NCBI GenBank assembly: GCA_009760855.2
Contig: WPIO01000177.1
Location: 454,501 to 518,500 of the forward strand
Reading direction: 5' to 3'
From: Cristatella mucedo
Lineage: Eukaryota; Bryozoa; Phylactolaemata; Cristatellidae
DNA: 64,000 nucleotides
Shown here piece by piece: positions 1 through 13,100 of the stretch (within the stretch, counting starts at the first letter, position 1; the number at the start of each line of letters is the position of its first letter). The position numbers and the translations under genes are program-made. The notes under the pieces are model-generated. The model saw nothing but the letters and a program-made list of their open reading frames with translations, did no database searches and was not told where the DNA came from.

Positions 1-1080
1 TCGCTAAGCTTCGACAGCACCGCGTTCCCGCGGCTTCTTCTCCAGTCTCTACCCTGCTATAGAGTTTGTCGTGTGTGACTTTTCTGACAAGTTTTGGCGG
101 TGAGTGCCCGTCTTTTCTACTTGTTTTCTTTGTTGTCATCTGCGATTGGTACGCTTATATTCTGCTCGCTTTTGAACTCTCCGGTCCACAATGGCGAACA
201 AAAGTCGCAGGTTAAATATGGAAATTAGCGTGTTTCGTGAAAACTCGCGGAAAACTACAACCTTTCTTTGGATGGCGGGCCGAGTGTCTGCCAGCTTAAC
301 TGGTGAGACTTTCTCATTGGCTGGCAAGCCCAGAGTTCTTATTAAATGCAGCAAAACCTCTACACAATGAAAATTAAAACCAATTTCAAAATTGTATTTA
401 TTAATTTTCTCAAAAAACGAACGTTAATATACTTTTATCAAATGTATTCGCCTAAGCCGGGTAGTAAATCTGAATTGAATTGCTTGCACAGAACGTACAG
501 ACGTGCGGACCATCTTTAAATTTATAGAAACTATCTAGTAAGCCCCTGCGAAGAATCGCGGGCAGATTGCATTTATGCGTGGCCATAGCTTGCCAAAGCA
601 GTGGAGCAAGGCATGTTTAATTCAACTACGAGAGTTGTAGCTACATAAGCAAATTATTTCCCCCTTTTGACATTTTGCCTAGGCATTCGTCATTGCTGTA
701 CTGTCATAGTATTACTATAAATATCACATAAATTACACATTATAACGTCAGTGACTGGCCTGCCGTGGGCGTACCAACCAACTGACAACCTAACAAATTC
801 TACAGATTTAAGGTGGCTACTACGCGTTGATGTACTGGCTGCAGCAGCTGCTGCTGGTGAAGTCATACTACAACCACGGTACCTAAGGAGATCGTAACGA
901 CTTATTATCTGTATTTTCGCATTACATTACGCTGCCGAAGATGTAAAAATCGATGTGGTGGTGGAATGCAAATGCATGTGCACGATACAGTCGACAAAGA
1001 TTTCCGGTCACTGGCATGGTAGAATTTTACTTTAACTGTTTACTTAGGCCACAGTATAAGCGCATTCATCTTAAATCTGG
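1..1080. other. No recognisable gene
   Basis: AT-rich, stop-rich sequence. The first 120 bases are GC-richer and contain GCG|GTGAGT near 110, which could be a 5' exon end of something to the left, but nothing is translatable into a known protein. Confidence 0.4.
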
Positions 1081-1109
1081 TGCGTGAACGTGCAAACTGT
1101 CATCTACAA

Positions 1110-1500
1110 TTTTGAATCAAAACCGTAGTTTCGCAAAGCTTTCTGTGGAAATGGCAGCTGTGTCGCAACTCGAAGGTTTTGGGCTGCCATTCGGGTCGGG
1201 CCATTGGAGGCCATTGCATGAGAATGTGCATGCGAAGTCGCATGAAATTTAGTGGGTAAGCTCAGCACACCGTTCTCTATAATTTGGAATCAAAACCGCA
1301 GTTTTGCGAATCATTTTGAGCAAGTGGCAGTTGCATCGCCATTCAAATGTGTAAAAAGGCTGACTGGCCCGGGCCACCAGAACGCACAAGCAAAATTGCA
1401 CGCAATTTGTCGGTTAAACCCGTAGTCCCATTTTGTACAAGTTGGAATCAAAACCGCAGTTTTTTACAGTATATTTAGTCAATCGCAGCTGTATCGCAAG
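1110..1500. repeat. Degenerate tandem repeat, about 160-170 bp, three units
   Basis: The anchor TGGAATCAAAACCGCAGTTT (with small changes) recurs near 1113, 1283 and 1440, each time followed 30-50 bp on by GGCAGCTG- or CGCAGCTG-like sequence and TCGCA. Spacing of about 170 and 158 bp suggests an old short satellite-like array. Confidence 0.6.
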
Positions 1501-1559
1501 GAAGCTGTATCGCACTGTATCAAAGTGCATTGCAGGTATTCGTGGAACTAACGGGTTCT

Positions 1560-2836
1560 TACACCGTTAGTCACGTCATTCTCTGTAAGTCTCGAGCCAG
1601 TCGTCAGCAGCGCCAGCAGCTTCAAAATACCTGTGAAATATGGGGTACCTCAGGGCTTCGTGCTTGGTCCGGTTCTTTTCACGCTTTATACGCACCCTCT
1701 TGCTGATGCGATTGCCAAGCACAATCTAGGCTTTCACTTCTATGCGGATGACACTCAGTTGTACATTTGCTTTGATCCCTCCCAGCCTTCGAGCACCTCA
1801 AATTCTCTCAACTCACTTGGTTCATGTATTGATGACATCCGCACATGGATGGCAGCAAATTTTCTAAAACTAAACGATGATAAACTAACTTACTAGTTAT
1901 GGGCAAACCCAGTGTGATTCACAAATTGGAAAGGCTGACTTTCAAAATTGGCTCTGCCAGCATATCTCCTGCTGAATCAGCTCGAAATCTATGTGTCATA
2001 TTCCAAAGTGACCTCTCGTTACACGACCACATCAGCTCCACAGTCAAATCCACCTATTTTTAGCTTCATAAAATTGCTAAAATTCGGGCTTGTTTAGATA
2101 AGGATACCACGTCCAAGTTGGTCCATGCATTCGTGACATCCCGTCTCGACTTCTGCAACTCACTGCTTACTGGCCTACCGGCATGTGCGATCAGGCGATT
2201 GCTGCTGGTGCAAAACTCCACAGCTAGGCTTGTCTGTCGTTAGCATTGTCGCAGTTACCATGTCACACCACTTCTCGCCGACCTGCACTGGCTACCAGTC
2301 AAGCAACGGATTGACCTCAAGGTTTTGTCGCTCACTTTTAGGTCACTTCATTCTTTGGCTCCAGCCTATCTCTCAGATCTACTCCCCACCAGGCCAAGCA
2401 GCGTACCACCTGCTTTTCGGAATCCAAAAGTCTACAAATACCTTGTATAAACCTCAAATCCTTTGGAGAACATGCATTTAGTTCACATGCGCCCAAAGCC
2501 TGGAACTCACTCCCGACTTGCGTCACAAAATCCCCTGAATTGACCGAATTTATAAAGAACCTAAAAACACACCTATTTAGGACACATTTAGTGGGTCCCT
2601 GTGATTCGTCCTTTATGTGCTTATGCGTGCTGACACTGTGCAGACTGCCACTAACCACATTTGTATGCTGAACCTGTGCACGTCACCCCTAACCATGTTA
2701 TTAACGTTGTTTGTTTATCAAGCATGATATTACTCACCATTCTATTGTATTTCCCTTTGCTGCAAATGTAAAGCGCCTTGAAAGAGATTGAGTTCTCCGA
2801 GGGCGCTTTATCAAGTGCGTTCTTATTATTATTGTC
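1560..2836 (+). mobile_element. LINE-A fragment with RT motif and 3' end
   Basis: Encodes KYGVPQGFVLGPVLFTLYTH and FYADDTQLY (RT catalytic YADD) around 1632-1770, then further frames with LFRT- and LSDLLP-like C-terminal sequence, broken by stops and frameshifts. The 3' end GTAAAGCGCCTTGAAAGAGA, then TTATCAAGTGC and ATT repeats at 2770-2836, recurs across the window. L2/CR1-like; 5' truncated and inactive. Confidence 0.85.
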
Positions 2837-2839
2837 AAA

Positions 2840-3265
2840 GCCATCTCGAAGACTGGAAACATGCTCATCGCCATTATTGATCCTCGCCGGATTCTACTGT
2901 TCTTCTCCAAATCCTCGACTGAAGGTTATGCTTCTACTGTGAATGTCGCTCAGGCACTACGCCAGCAGCAAGCTGAAGTTACGGTATCAGCACAGCAAAG
3001 TGTTGAGCTGCATTCAGCTAAATTGCTTACTTCTGCATTGCCAGGTCGAGGCAGCGCCCCGCTTCTTGCTTCGTTATTTACAGGGGCACTCGACATCGGA
3101 CGAGATACCTGCCATTTTGACGTGCGACCTCAAAATCGGCGATGAGATCCATCGTTCGTGCTAGCTTCAGGGCCAATTCTTTCCACTGATACGTATGTCG
3201 GATTTCGGGCGTATACCCCAACCGGAAATTTGAAAAAGTCACACGTCACCCTCAGCCATCCTGAT
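2840..3265. other. Unassigned sequence with one 94-codon frame
   Basis: An open frame at 2861-3145 (+) reads MLIAIIDPRRILLFFSKSST and similar, but matches no family I know and has no start or splice context. Treated as non-coding. Confidence 0.35.
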
Positions 3266-3476
3266 TTTAGATGTAGTATTAATTAATTATTCCGGTATTC
3301 CTTCATCCGATAATGTTTACTGCTCACCCTACTTATTTAGATGTAGTATTAATTAATTATTCCGGTATTCCTTTATCCGATAATGTTTACTGCTCACCTT
3401 ACTTACTTAGATGTAGTGTTAATTAATTATTCCGGTATTCCTTCATCCAATAATGTTTACTGCTCACCTTACTTAC
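3266..3476 (+). repeat. Tandem repeat, 70-bp unit x3
   Basis: Units begin near 3267, 3337 and 3407 with TTTAGATGTAGTATTAATTA and continue through ATTCCGGTATTCCTTCATCC to TGCTCACCTTACTTA. Only a few substitutions separate the copies, so the expansion is recent. Confidence 0.93.
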
Positions 3477-3479
3477 ACC

Positions 3480-4220
3480 TTCCTAAGGCAGCTGAGACCC
3501 CCTTAAAAAAGGACGGGTGCGGTAGGAGGAATGCGGTCGGCGGCACATATTGCAAACTTGTAGCGCTTCGGGGCAGACACTAGTCACATCACAATAAGGT
3601 GATGCAAATGCCATTGACCTGATCAACATGAGGCACACATCCATCATTACATGAAAAAACGGAATCTTGATGCAGATGACCAAGATAATCACTGGAAATT
3701 GAACTTGTCTGCAAAGATGACCCGATGCAATACTAACGAACCAGAGCCAGCCATTTCGGTCATGAATCGGTCGATTTGGTATACAGTGGTAAATTCCTAG
3801 AGCTCCTAACGCTCACATTCGCGTCGAGCGTGCCGCCATCTCGCTCGGGAAGGCCCCGAAAAAGACCACGATGACCAGCTCTGATATTAAGCAGGACACT
3901 ATCCTCGCTAGCGGTCGCCTTTTCGTCAGCACTTAGCCGACGAAAAAAGGTAACTGTGTTATTGCAGATAAGATGCGGGCAGATGCGACAAAGAAAAATT
4001 AGCAGCTGGCTCTTGTGAATCATTTCGTTAAGGTCTGCTACCGTGCTGCTGCTACGAGACCGATTTTTTGACCTGAAACGTGTAAAAAAAGAACAGGTCG
4101 GTCCTCTGGCGGCAGCTATATCTGACACTCAGTTGAATCGACCCCATCCGATCGCCAGTTTTCCTGCACAGGTTCATGATTGCCAATGAACGGTGAGATT
4201 AGTAGTTTGCAAGCCTTTAT
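3480..4220. other. No recognisable gene
   Basis: A 122-codon minus frame at 3760-4128 has no recognisable domain or splice sites that join it to a neighbour. Otherwise stop-rich. Confidence 0.35.
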
Positions 4221-4224
4221 CAAG

Positions 4225-5035
4225 CAAATGAAATTGGCTCTGCCAGCACATCTGTTGAATATATACGAAATATATGTGTCCTTTTCCGAAGTGATCTTTC
4301 ATCAGACGACCACGTCAGCTCCGAAGTTAAATCTGCACTTTCAGCTACAAAACATTGCTAAAATTCGGGCTTGTTTATACAAGAATACCACTACTAAATT
4401 GGTCCATGCATTTGTGACATCCCGCCTTCTGTAACTCACTGTTTATGGTCTATCGGCTTGTGCAATCAGGTACTTACAGCTCATACAAAACTGCAGCTAG
4501 GCGTCTATAGTGAGCGTCGTCAGTTGCCACTTCTCGCCGACTGGCTCCCAGTCAAGCAACGCACCGACTTCAAGGTTTTGTCACTCCCATCTCTCCATTC
4601 TTTGGTTCCAGCCTACCTATCGGATCTCCTCCCTCACCAGACCAAGCATCGTGCAACCTGCTTTTCGGAATCTAATCGTTTACCTAGACCTCCTAATCTT
4701 TTTAGAGACCGTACCTTAAGTAAGTCGGCTCCCACGCCTGGAATTCACTTCCGACTGGCGTCGCAAAAACCTTGGCTTCATAACCTGACATTCAATAAGA
4801 AGCTAAAATCGCACATATTTATAACAACGATTAGTTGGGCCACGTTATTCGTCATTTGTGTGCTTATACGTGCTGCCACTGCATGCTGTCACTAACCATA
4901 TTTACATGCTGACGTACAACCAAGTTATACTTGCTGCCATTAAGCATTCTACCACTAACCATTCGACCGTACTTGTTTTGCAGCACATGTAAAGTGATTT
5001 CGAGTTCGCGGAGGGTCCTATAACAAACATATTAT
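4225..5035 (+). mobile_element. LINE-A fragment
   Basis: Parallel to 1930-2836: TTGGCTCTGCCAGCAYATCT, the CCACGTCAGCTCC segment, ADWLPVKQRTDFKVLSLP-type frames and the terminal GTAAAGTGATTTCGAG. More decayed, with frameshifts. Confidence 0.8.
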
Positions 5036-5039
5036 TGCA

Positions 5040-7860
5040 GATCATTCAGCATTACGGCAGGTATTCTTGGTAAAGGCAGCCATGCATCACACAGTGGGTC
5101 AACGGTGTCCACAATGAGATCAGTTGCATTAGCAAAATTCTAATTTTGCATTATTCATTCCTAAAAGCAGCATTTGAAATGACTGTTCGCTGAAGGGAAA
5201 GAACTACAGAAAGTACATGTAAGGTATTAACATTATTCTTTGCACATTAGATGTAATTGCGTTTTAAAAGATTTTCTCGAGAAATCTACAAGCAGTGGTC
5301 GTTAAAACTCAGAGCGATGCAGAATGTCAATTTCTCAAAAAGTAAGCATCGACCCTTCTGGGTTCTTATGGAGCTACATCGAAATGGAGACAGTAACAAT
5401 CACCAACTGACTTTCGGGCTTTCCGAAAACATCAGTAGCAAGATTCCACAGATTAAGCTTTTGCAGCTGCGATTACTTGACGCATGAGTACTTGCTGACT
5501 TACATGCTTACAATCGCCAAGGTTGACTAGCATACAAAATAGAACGCCAATATCTTCGCATCAGCAGTGGCAAACTTGAGAGCAAATAGAGGCAGATATG
5601 TACAAGCGACTGCAGGCGACGTCAATGCATACCCCAAACACATCAACCGCGAAAGTAGTCACCGACCGTACATTGCAAGAATTCAAAGATCACTGCCACG
5701 TAGATCAACTAATTGCACCTAAATAGCATTGCACAACCGCAACAGTAGGAATGCTACGAAGCACTTCCCTTCACTTAGCGTTTCTGATGCCTAAAAAATG
5801 AAAGTTGCTATTGCCAAATAGGGTATGTACATCGTAAGGCATAAGAGGCTACGGTCTAGCCCAACCTATTTCTGGAAGGGCAATTGACTTGGTAGCAGGT
5901 AATGCTGCTTACACATACCGCTAGACAACAAGTAGCCCAGCTTGGTCCAGCTAAGCTACAGCAACTGTGCAGCTCATGGCACTAGAATTTAGGTAGCTTA
6001 CACAGCTCGTAACATTTGGTTGTCGGTTATTTAACACCAAAAAGTGACTCAACAACCTGCACAAAATGGTTGAGTGATGTCACAACATGCGGATATATAT
6101 TGTCAATTGCACAGACCCAAAACGTTAACTTCGTACTACTTCATCATATACCCGAATACAGAATTGACTTCGATGTGTAGTTTCTGCACACAAGTAGTCG
6201 CCGAGCTTACAAAGCCAGCCATTTCTGGTGCTCCGACTAGCGAAAATAGTGAGTCATTGCAAGGATTATAGTAGCAAGAATACCACCAACAGTCTCAGGC
6301 ATGCATAAAAACTGCCGATTGTAACTTCACGTGTGAAGCACAAGCACAGATAGCCGGGCCCAGTACAGATTGCCCTACGAAGAAAAAATCGGATTGATGA
6401 GTTAAGAGGTCCGCGAACGAACGGCGTTGCAGCATATATAACCAGCACATTCTTGCAGTTAGGCTAATGCAAACACACATTAACAATTCACCGTCTTCAC
6501 CAGCTATTCAAGGCAGTGTGAACGTCTGGCAGAAAGCACATGCCTTCAAGTAGTAAAGAGCATCCATCGCAAGCCCCTCAATGCAATGGGTCGCAACTCA
6601 ACACTCGAGGCCACGCCTCTAGTTCAAGTCGTTATTAACGCTTGGAATGCAACGAGCAGACCCGTCTCATGCTAGTTAACACTGCTAACAAGCTCTAGTA
6701 ACACGGCTCGTGAGGACATCAGGCAAGGGGAACATTAGGAATGTGACAGCAGTGAGCGGTCTGATGCTGATGCCAGCAATGCCCTGGGCTGCTCATTTTA
6801 GCATGCGCAAACGGCAAAGTAAAAAAGAACAAAAAAGAAGATAAAAAACACTTGCTACACGGTTTGACGTCAAGCGTCCAACTCATTGTTTTATATAAAG
6901 AGAACTACAAAGATTGCGACCGACGTTAGAGTCAGCCGCCTCTCCATGAGTAATGGTGTCGTCCTTGTAGCAGCAGTCGACGCTTGGCAGTATTCTTGCT
7001 GGTCTGTAGACTGGACAGGTGCAAGCTAGCCATCCATAAGCTCCCGGCTTCGATTCCCAGAGCGGAGAACAGCGAGCCAAGAGTACAATTTTCGCTTCCT
7101 AAACTTTTCAAATCTACACTGATGGCATAGGAATGACTGCATTATACATGTTGACACCACAGTAGTAACGCATAAGCTTTGGCCTACAAATAGATTGCAG
7201 TCCAGCATGAGCATACACGGTAGGACAATCACAATACCGATCAAAGGTAAACACAGAAAACTGGGCAGCATTAGGCCGCAAACCGACAGGAATACAAAAA
7301 AGTTAGCCGGGACCCTAGCGTACATGACATCGCTCATGAACATGACATAGCTGAAAATAAAAGGGCTCGCTAAGTCTGCCCACAACTCATCCAACGACAG
7401 TCTACTACTGAATTACACTTAGTTTTGTACAAGCAGAGCTGAGACCTGCAAGTAAGCATGTCAAGCATACGATGAATCAAACAAAACTGAGGCTGATCAG
7501 GTCAACATAAAAAGTTCAAATGCGAGTGCAGACATGCCACAATATGCAGGCAAAAGCAACGAGGTTCGTGAGCAATGTTTATTCAAAAAACGTGAGCAGA
7601 CACTTTCCATCGTATAACATTTGACACACACACAGTGCCGTAACGACTAGTTGCATCTGCTGGAGTACATAAAAGAGAATACATTGTACACCCAATCTTT
7701 CAAGCTTTCAAAACGTCTGAAGAAGATTTTACGTATGCGACTATACTAACTTACCTCGAATCTTAGAGCTGTCTGTAAGCAGCTTTGGTTCTTCGGTTTG
7801 AGAGGGATCTCAGTTGCTCCTAGGGTTCACGTCTGCTTATAGGACAGTGCTACATATCAC
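5040..7860. other. Long stretch without recognisable gene
   Basis: Only short frames in all six readings; no repeat shared with the rest of the window was recognised. TTTATT near 7577 (AATAAA on the minus strand) could be a distant poly(A) signal for the CPSF6-like gene, which is speculation. Confidence 0.35.
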
Positions 7861-8074
7861 GAGATCTGTTAATGAGGCCTTTTAACGAGGTAACCCAAGC
7901 AAAGATAATCCTGGTATTTTAGCAGACGTGACGAGCTGTGGACTACCTCCATAGCATGATGCGGTAAACAACATCCACCATTCGCCTTGTGGTGCACACA
8001 CTTATTTTAATGCGACTTGTTACTGCCCCAACCTCTTGTCAGGTAGCGGGCTCATAGCAAACAAGGAAAAGAAC

Positions 8075-8155
8075 ATACTAGTGTATGTCATACTAGTGTA
8101 TGTTCTTTTGCTTGCTTACTCAATGCCTGCTTACTCAATGCTTACTTACAAAAGC
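8075..8155. repeat. Short imperfect palindrome and tandem 14-15-mers
   Basis: AAAAGAACATAC and its complement GTATGTTCTTTT flank a doubled CATACTAGTGTATGT. Directly after come two to three copies of TGCTTACTCAATGC. Confidence 0.6.
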
Positions 8156-8269
8156 TGCTCAGCTTTATTCCGGGTTTTTATGTCACGTAACTCAAGAGGT
8201 GAGGAGGAAGACACAGCCTACAAAATTCCTCACATTATTGCTACAGCTGCTCTAGATTTGTTCGGCTAA

Positions 8270-9240
8270 TAAGAGGATCTCCTTCGATGCCAAGCATACT
8301 TCAGTTATGCACGGCAGATGAACATATTTACGGACAGCCCAAAACAAACGCACATGCTATTGGTAAGTACGTGCTTCATGTGCCACTGTCCCACCACGAT
8401 TATTTATGACCTCCCTTGTCTGGCCAAGCACCAAGGCCAAAAGCTTCTGCGTAGTCTCTTCTGCTATGGCACATTCCAGAGCCTGAGCAGTACTGCAAAA
8501 ATCGGCTACTCGTGAGAGCCGAACACACTACCTCAGCCGCCTGTCGATATTACTCCATACTACTATGGGAGCTCAAAGCAACTGGCGGGCAGGCGGGGGA
8601 AGCGCTACGACAGCACCTAACAAGCATTCATAAAAAGACTTAACTGGTCTGGCAGTGTGCTTAGGGTCGTTATCTTGCTGCCAAATGCAACGACCCCCAA
8701 GCAGAGTACTTGAGCTTTGAAATTTAACTTACTCGACCAACAACAAGTACTTTTTTTTGATGAATGCTTGTTTGGTGCTGATGCAGTAGCCCAGTCAATG
8801 GCCTGATTCGAACCTCTAGTACGAATGTGAAGAGATATCGACAGGCGGCTAAGGCAGGTATTCGGCCCACACCAGTAACTGAGCTGTCCAGTAAATCACA
8901 GGCCGGAATGTGCTTTAGCAGAAGACAAAAGTCGGCCTACATCGGACGTAAGTGACCTTTCAGTAAATCGCAGGTTGGAATGCACTACAGCAGAAGAGAT
9001 TAGAAGCTGGTGGCCATAACATCAGGCCAGACATGGCAGATCATAAAGAATCACAGTGAGACGTAACACCAAACTCTTACATAAAAGCACGAGTGCCTGT
9101 TTTTGGACTGCCAGTAAATATTTCCACATGCTTCGCATAGCTAAAGTATGCCAGGTATAGTTGAAAACCGTCATATTTACCGAACGATCTTACGGCCACA
9201 GCAGCTGATGCTACAATTTTTTTGACGCTGGGTGTAGAAA
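8270..9240 (-). mobile_element. Tc1-like DNA transposon relic
   Basis: Minus-strand translation near 8700-8630 reads WQQDNDPKHTARPVKSF, the Tc1 transposase motif before the last catalytic acid. The whole block is alignable by eye with 28090-28960, including the non-coding flank (GATATCGACAGGCGGCT, CCAGTAAATCACAGGC, TATTTCCACATGCTT). Confidence 0.75.
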
Positions 9241-9249
9241 CTATGGTAG

Positions 9250-9940
9250 GAGCCAATGGTGTGGACCACGACCATAAAGGCAGGAGACAGGCCAGTAAAT
9301 CATGGAATCGAGGAAAGCCAGCTAGAAATACTGTGGCATAATGAGCCACCGATCGGTGACAGGAGTGGATGAGGCGACTGGGCTGCTCGACTACCGGCTG
9401 GTTCGCATGTACGATTACTTACGGCTAGTCGCTGCAAAAGAACCACTAGTGGTGGCATCGACCACACCGGCAAAAAGTGGCGCATTTGCACAAAGCCAGC
9501 TGGAAGGTGGCCGGCAGGGCAAGTGCCGAGGTTAGCAATCAGCAAGTGGTCTACAGCAAACCCACGGCGAAAGCAACGAACGAACGAACACCGTTTCGCA
9601 CACAGCATATCAGGCGCATACACGCGACTGGCAACAACCACACCCAAGTAAGCTGCCGTAAGCATCGACTGAACACGGTGCCAGCAAGCCACATGTCACA
9701 AAACACTGCATTCAAAGTGGAACCCCGAAACCTACCAGGTGCCGACAAATCTCAGACCATAAAAGGCATTTGCCAGCACGACTACAAAGCAACTTCCGGA
9801 CTTTAGAAGTACAGGTGGCGAAATGTGGTGCTACGTGGGCAAACTCCCCAAGGATACCCTCTGTGCTTGTACACAGCGTCTTCTACCTTCTACAGTGACA
9901 CTAGTTACCTTGGCCGCAGCAGCTCAAACATCAATAAGGC
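9250..9940. other. Downstream of the CPSF6-like stop
   Basis: Likely 3' UTR or downstream flank of the minus-strand gene. Overlapping frames on both strands up to 130 codons show no known domain. No clear AATAAA on the minus strand was seen here. Confidence 0.35.
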
Positions 9941-10115
9941 CTAATGCCTGCTGCTGTAGTGATCTCTATGCGAGTAGCGGTCACTAGTGCGCTCTCTGTC
10001 TCTGTCCCGATCTCGGCTTCTTTCTCGGTAGTCTCGCTCGCGGCTCCTCGACCTCTCGCGACGTCTAGTCCTGTCACGTGACCTGGATCTCCTGTCGCGG
10101 CTTCGTTCTCTGTCC
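9941..10115 (-). CDS. CPSF6: CPSF6-like exon 13 (RS-like tail and stop)
   Basis: Residues 447-504: [15 protein letters not shown]-type Arg/Ser/Asp/Glu repeats ending [10 protein letters not shown] and TAG. In the human protein this tail is the RS-like nuclear import and protein-interaction domain. Acceptor CTGCAG. No clear poly(A) signal was recognised just downstream. Confidence 0.94.
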
Positions 10116-13100
10116 CTGCAGCAACATAGAAGCAACCGTCAGGCCTGCGTCTTGCTGCTCTACGACAAGCAGCACAGCCACAAGTCCGACATCTATGGAC
10201 TGCAAGTGACAAATAGAGCTCACCTTGAACCGTACGATTTCTCCTCTATGCCTTTAAGAGTGTCTTGCAGCGAGCTGACAAGGATTTTGCACCTGTCATC
10301 ATTGGCGATCTTCGATTGCTTTATCAACGAGATGGCAGTCACGAGCGTCTCGATGGCACTGGCAAACTCACCTAGGGATAAACACAGGCCGACGAATGCA
10401 TGGCAAATGTGAAAGAAAGCACGACCCGTGGGATGCGTGAAGGTAATAACAAAGCTCGAGGGATGATGCAGTTCCTAAACGGACTAGAGTGGTCGAGTCG
10501 TTCTTACTAATAACACACTTGATAAAACACCCTCAGAGAACTCAATCTCTTTCTAGGCGTTTTACATTTGCTGCAGAGCAAACACGGTCGAACGATTAGT
10601 GGTAGCATGCTCAAGAAACACGAATAATATGGTTAGGAGTGACGTGCACAGGGTCGGCATGCAAGTGTGGTTAGTGGCAACATGCACAGTGTCAGCATGC
10701 ATAAGCACATGAAGGACAAGTAACAGGGACCCACTACATGCTGTAATAAATAGGTGCGTTTATAGTTTCTTTTTAAATGTGGTCAAGTCAGTAGATGCCA
10801 TGACGCAAGTCGGGAGTGAGTTCCAGGCTTTGGGAGCATACGAACTAAATGCACAGGCTCCAAAGGATTTGAGGTTTGTATGAGGTACAGGTAAACAGTT
10901 AATTCCGAAAGCGGGTGGTACGATGCTTAGCCTGGTGGGGCAGTAGATCTGATAGATAGGCTGGAGCCAAAGAATGAAGGGACCTAAAAGTGAGCGACAA
11001 AACCTTGAAGTCAGAGCCAGTGCAGGTCGGCGAGAAGTGGTGTAATGTGGCAACTGTGACGCTCACGACAGACAAGCCTAGCTGTGGAGTTTTGCACCAG
11101 CTGCAAGCGCCTGATTGCACATGCCGGTAGGCCAGCAAGCAATCAGTTGCAGAAGTTGAGACGGGATGTCACAAATGCCTGGACCAACATAAATGCGGTA
11201 TCCCTGTCTAAACAAGCCCGAATTTTAGGAATGTTATGTAGATGAAAACAGGCAGACTTGATTGTGGAGCTGATCTGGTCGTCTAACGAAAGGTCATTTT
11301 GGAACATGACACCTAGATTTCGTGCAGATTCAACAGGAAATATGCTGGCAGAGCCATTTATGCAAGCAAACACATCGCAGATGCAATCAAACACATACCG
11401 GAATCAGCACATAACAGACACATACATTCTCAACTAATTAAAATAAACAGAGCAGCCCGCGAGTAAAGTTCGAGTCATTCAGACCATGAATCTAGTACTA
11501 CCACTGTATGTTATCAACCAATCCGACTTCAAATCGTCAGGCAATCGATATAGCGTATTTGCACGAACCCAACTAAACTTTCGACAACTCTCGGCTAGAG
11601 GGAAGATAGGTACCATTGACAAACCAAGTGTGCTAAGCTTGGAGGGTGGCAGCAGATGCAGCCACAGCCGAACAGTAAGCCCAGGCATGAAAACAGCATG
11701 GCAGACTACACAAACCCAGCGATTTTAATTCCTAGCTGATTAAACAGCCTCTTTTTGTATAGCGACAGAAGAGCCTTTACGGCTATCACCACCGCTTGCA
11801 GTGGCGATATAGAATCGCCCACTGCAGGAATCGAACCCACGACCTCGGGACCGAGGTCGTGAAAGCAACCGCCTTACCTAGTGTGCCAGCGATCACCTTA
11901 TTGGCACCATTTACAGAATTTCTGCCAATGACTATCACAAATGCTTTGAACTCACCGAGATGATGAAAAATGACCGGCAGCCTAGATGGGCTTACTTCTT
12001 TCCCCTGCCTCTCCTTTTAGTAAAATAAATTCGTTCACCCTCCTACTAGCACCTGCGCTGGCCGGACTGAGAATTTTTCGTTAAAAGACACACTAGGTGA
12101 GCCGTGATGGCATACTAGGTAAGGCGGTTGCTTTCACGAGCTCGCTGCCGAGGTCGTGGGTTCGAATCATGCAGTGGGAAATCATTTATTGCTGCTGCAA
12201 GCGGTGGCGATAGCCGTACAGGCTCTCCTGTCGATATACAAAAGAGGCTGTTGAATCAGCTAGTGTTAGGCCACAGCTGCTTCTCCAATGGACCACGGTA
12301 TTTATTAATTTCAATCAAAAAAGGCCAACCGTGCGTCAGTCCGTATGATACCTTTCATGCTGCAGGAGATACATACTATTAGTATTTATTTATTTACATG
12401 TATATATGCCAATTCCAATCCCATTTTGGTTATCGATGCTTATCTAGAACCGATATTTTTCTAAATAGCTCGTGTACACTTAACTGGCTTAGCCAAAATG
12501 TCGATAGCTGACAAGTCTGGTAACCCAATGGCGTACCTACTAGTTAGGGATGCTTGAATCACCTTGATAGCTAAGAAACCCCCAATACACCGGGAAGGAA
12601 GGCTGAGGCCGATAACACAACGATGGCAGGCAAGATGGAAGTGAGAAAAATTAATGCAGCTAAGACGGAAAGCAGGACAGGCATGCAGGTATTGATGGGA
12701 GGCTGAAGAGATAGGAATAAAAACAAGAATGGGGACATTCTGGGAAGGCACGAATAAGTGGAGAAAAGCAAAAAATCGTCATCAGTAGGAATGCAAGATG
12801 CAGCAATGAAACAGAGCTGAAACCAGATTCGTAGCCCATCGAACTGGCCAGGACTGCAAGAACAAAAGACTAGTGATGATTGCTACATGTTAAGTACATA
12901 AGATCCGGTCACTATAGCCTACCTGCACTGGCATCCTGAACAGCTCGAGAGATTGCACTGCTTGAGACTGACTTATTGCGTTGAAAAATCTCATCAAATT
13001 CTTGATCACTCATTACTGGCTGTGATTCAATTCTACAAGACAAGAAATTTTAGTGCAAGTGGGCCGTAAAGGAAACAATGCGAGCAGTTAAAGGATGAAC

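Noticed and set aside
2861-3145. 94-codon plus-strand frame following the LINE-A tail
   Set aside because: Not recognisable and lacks gene context; left as unassigned.
3760-4128. 122-codon minus-strand frame as a possible gene
   Set aside because: No recognisable family, no upstream or downstream exon, and no conservation evidence available from the sequence alone.
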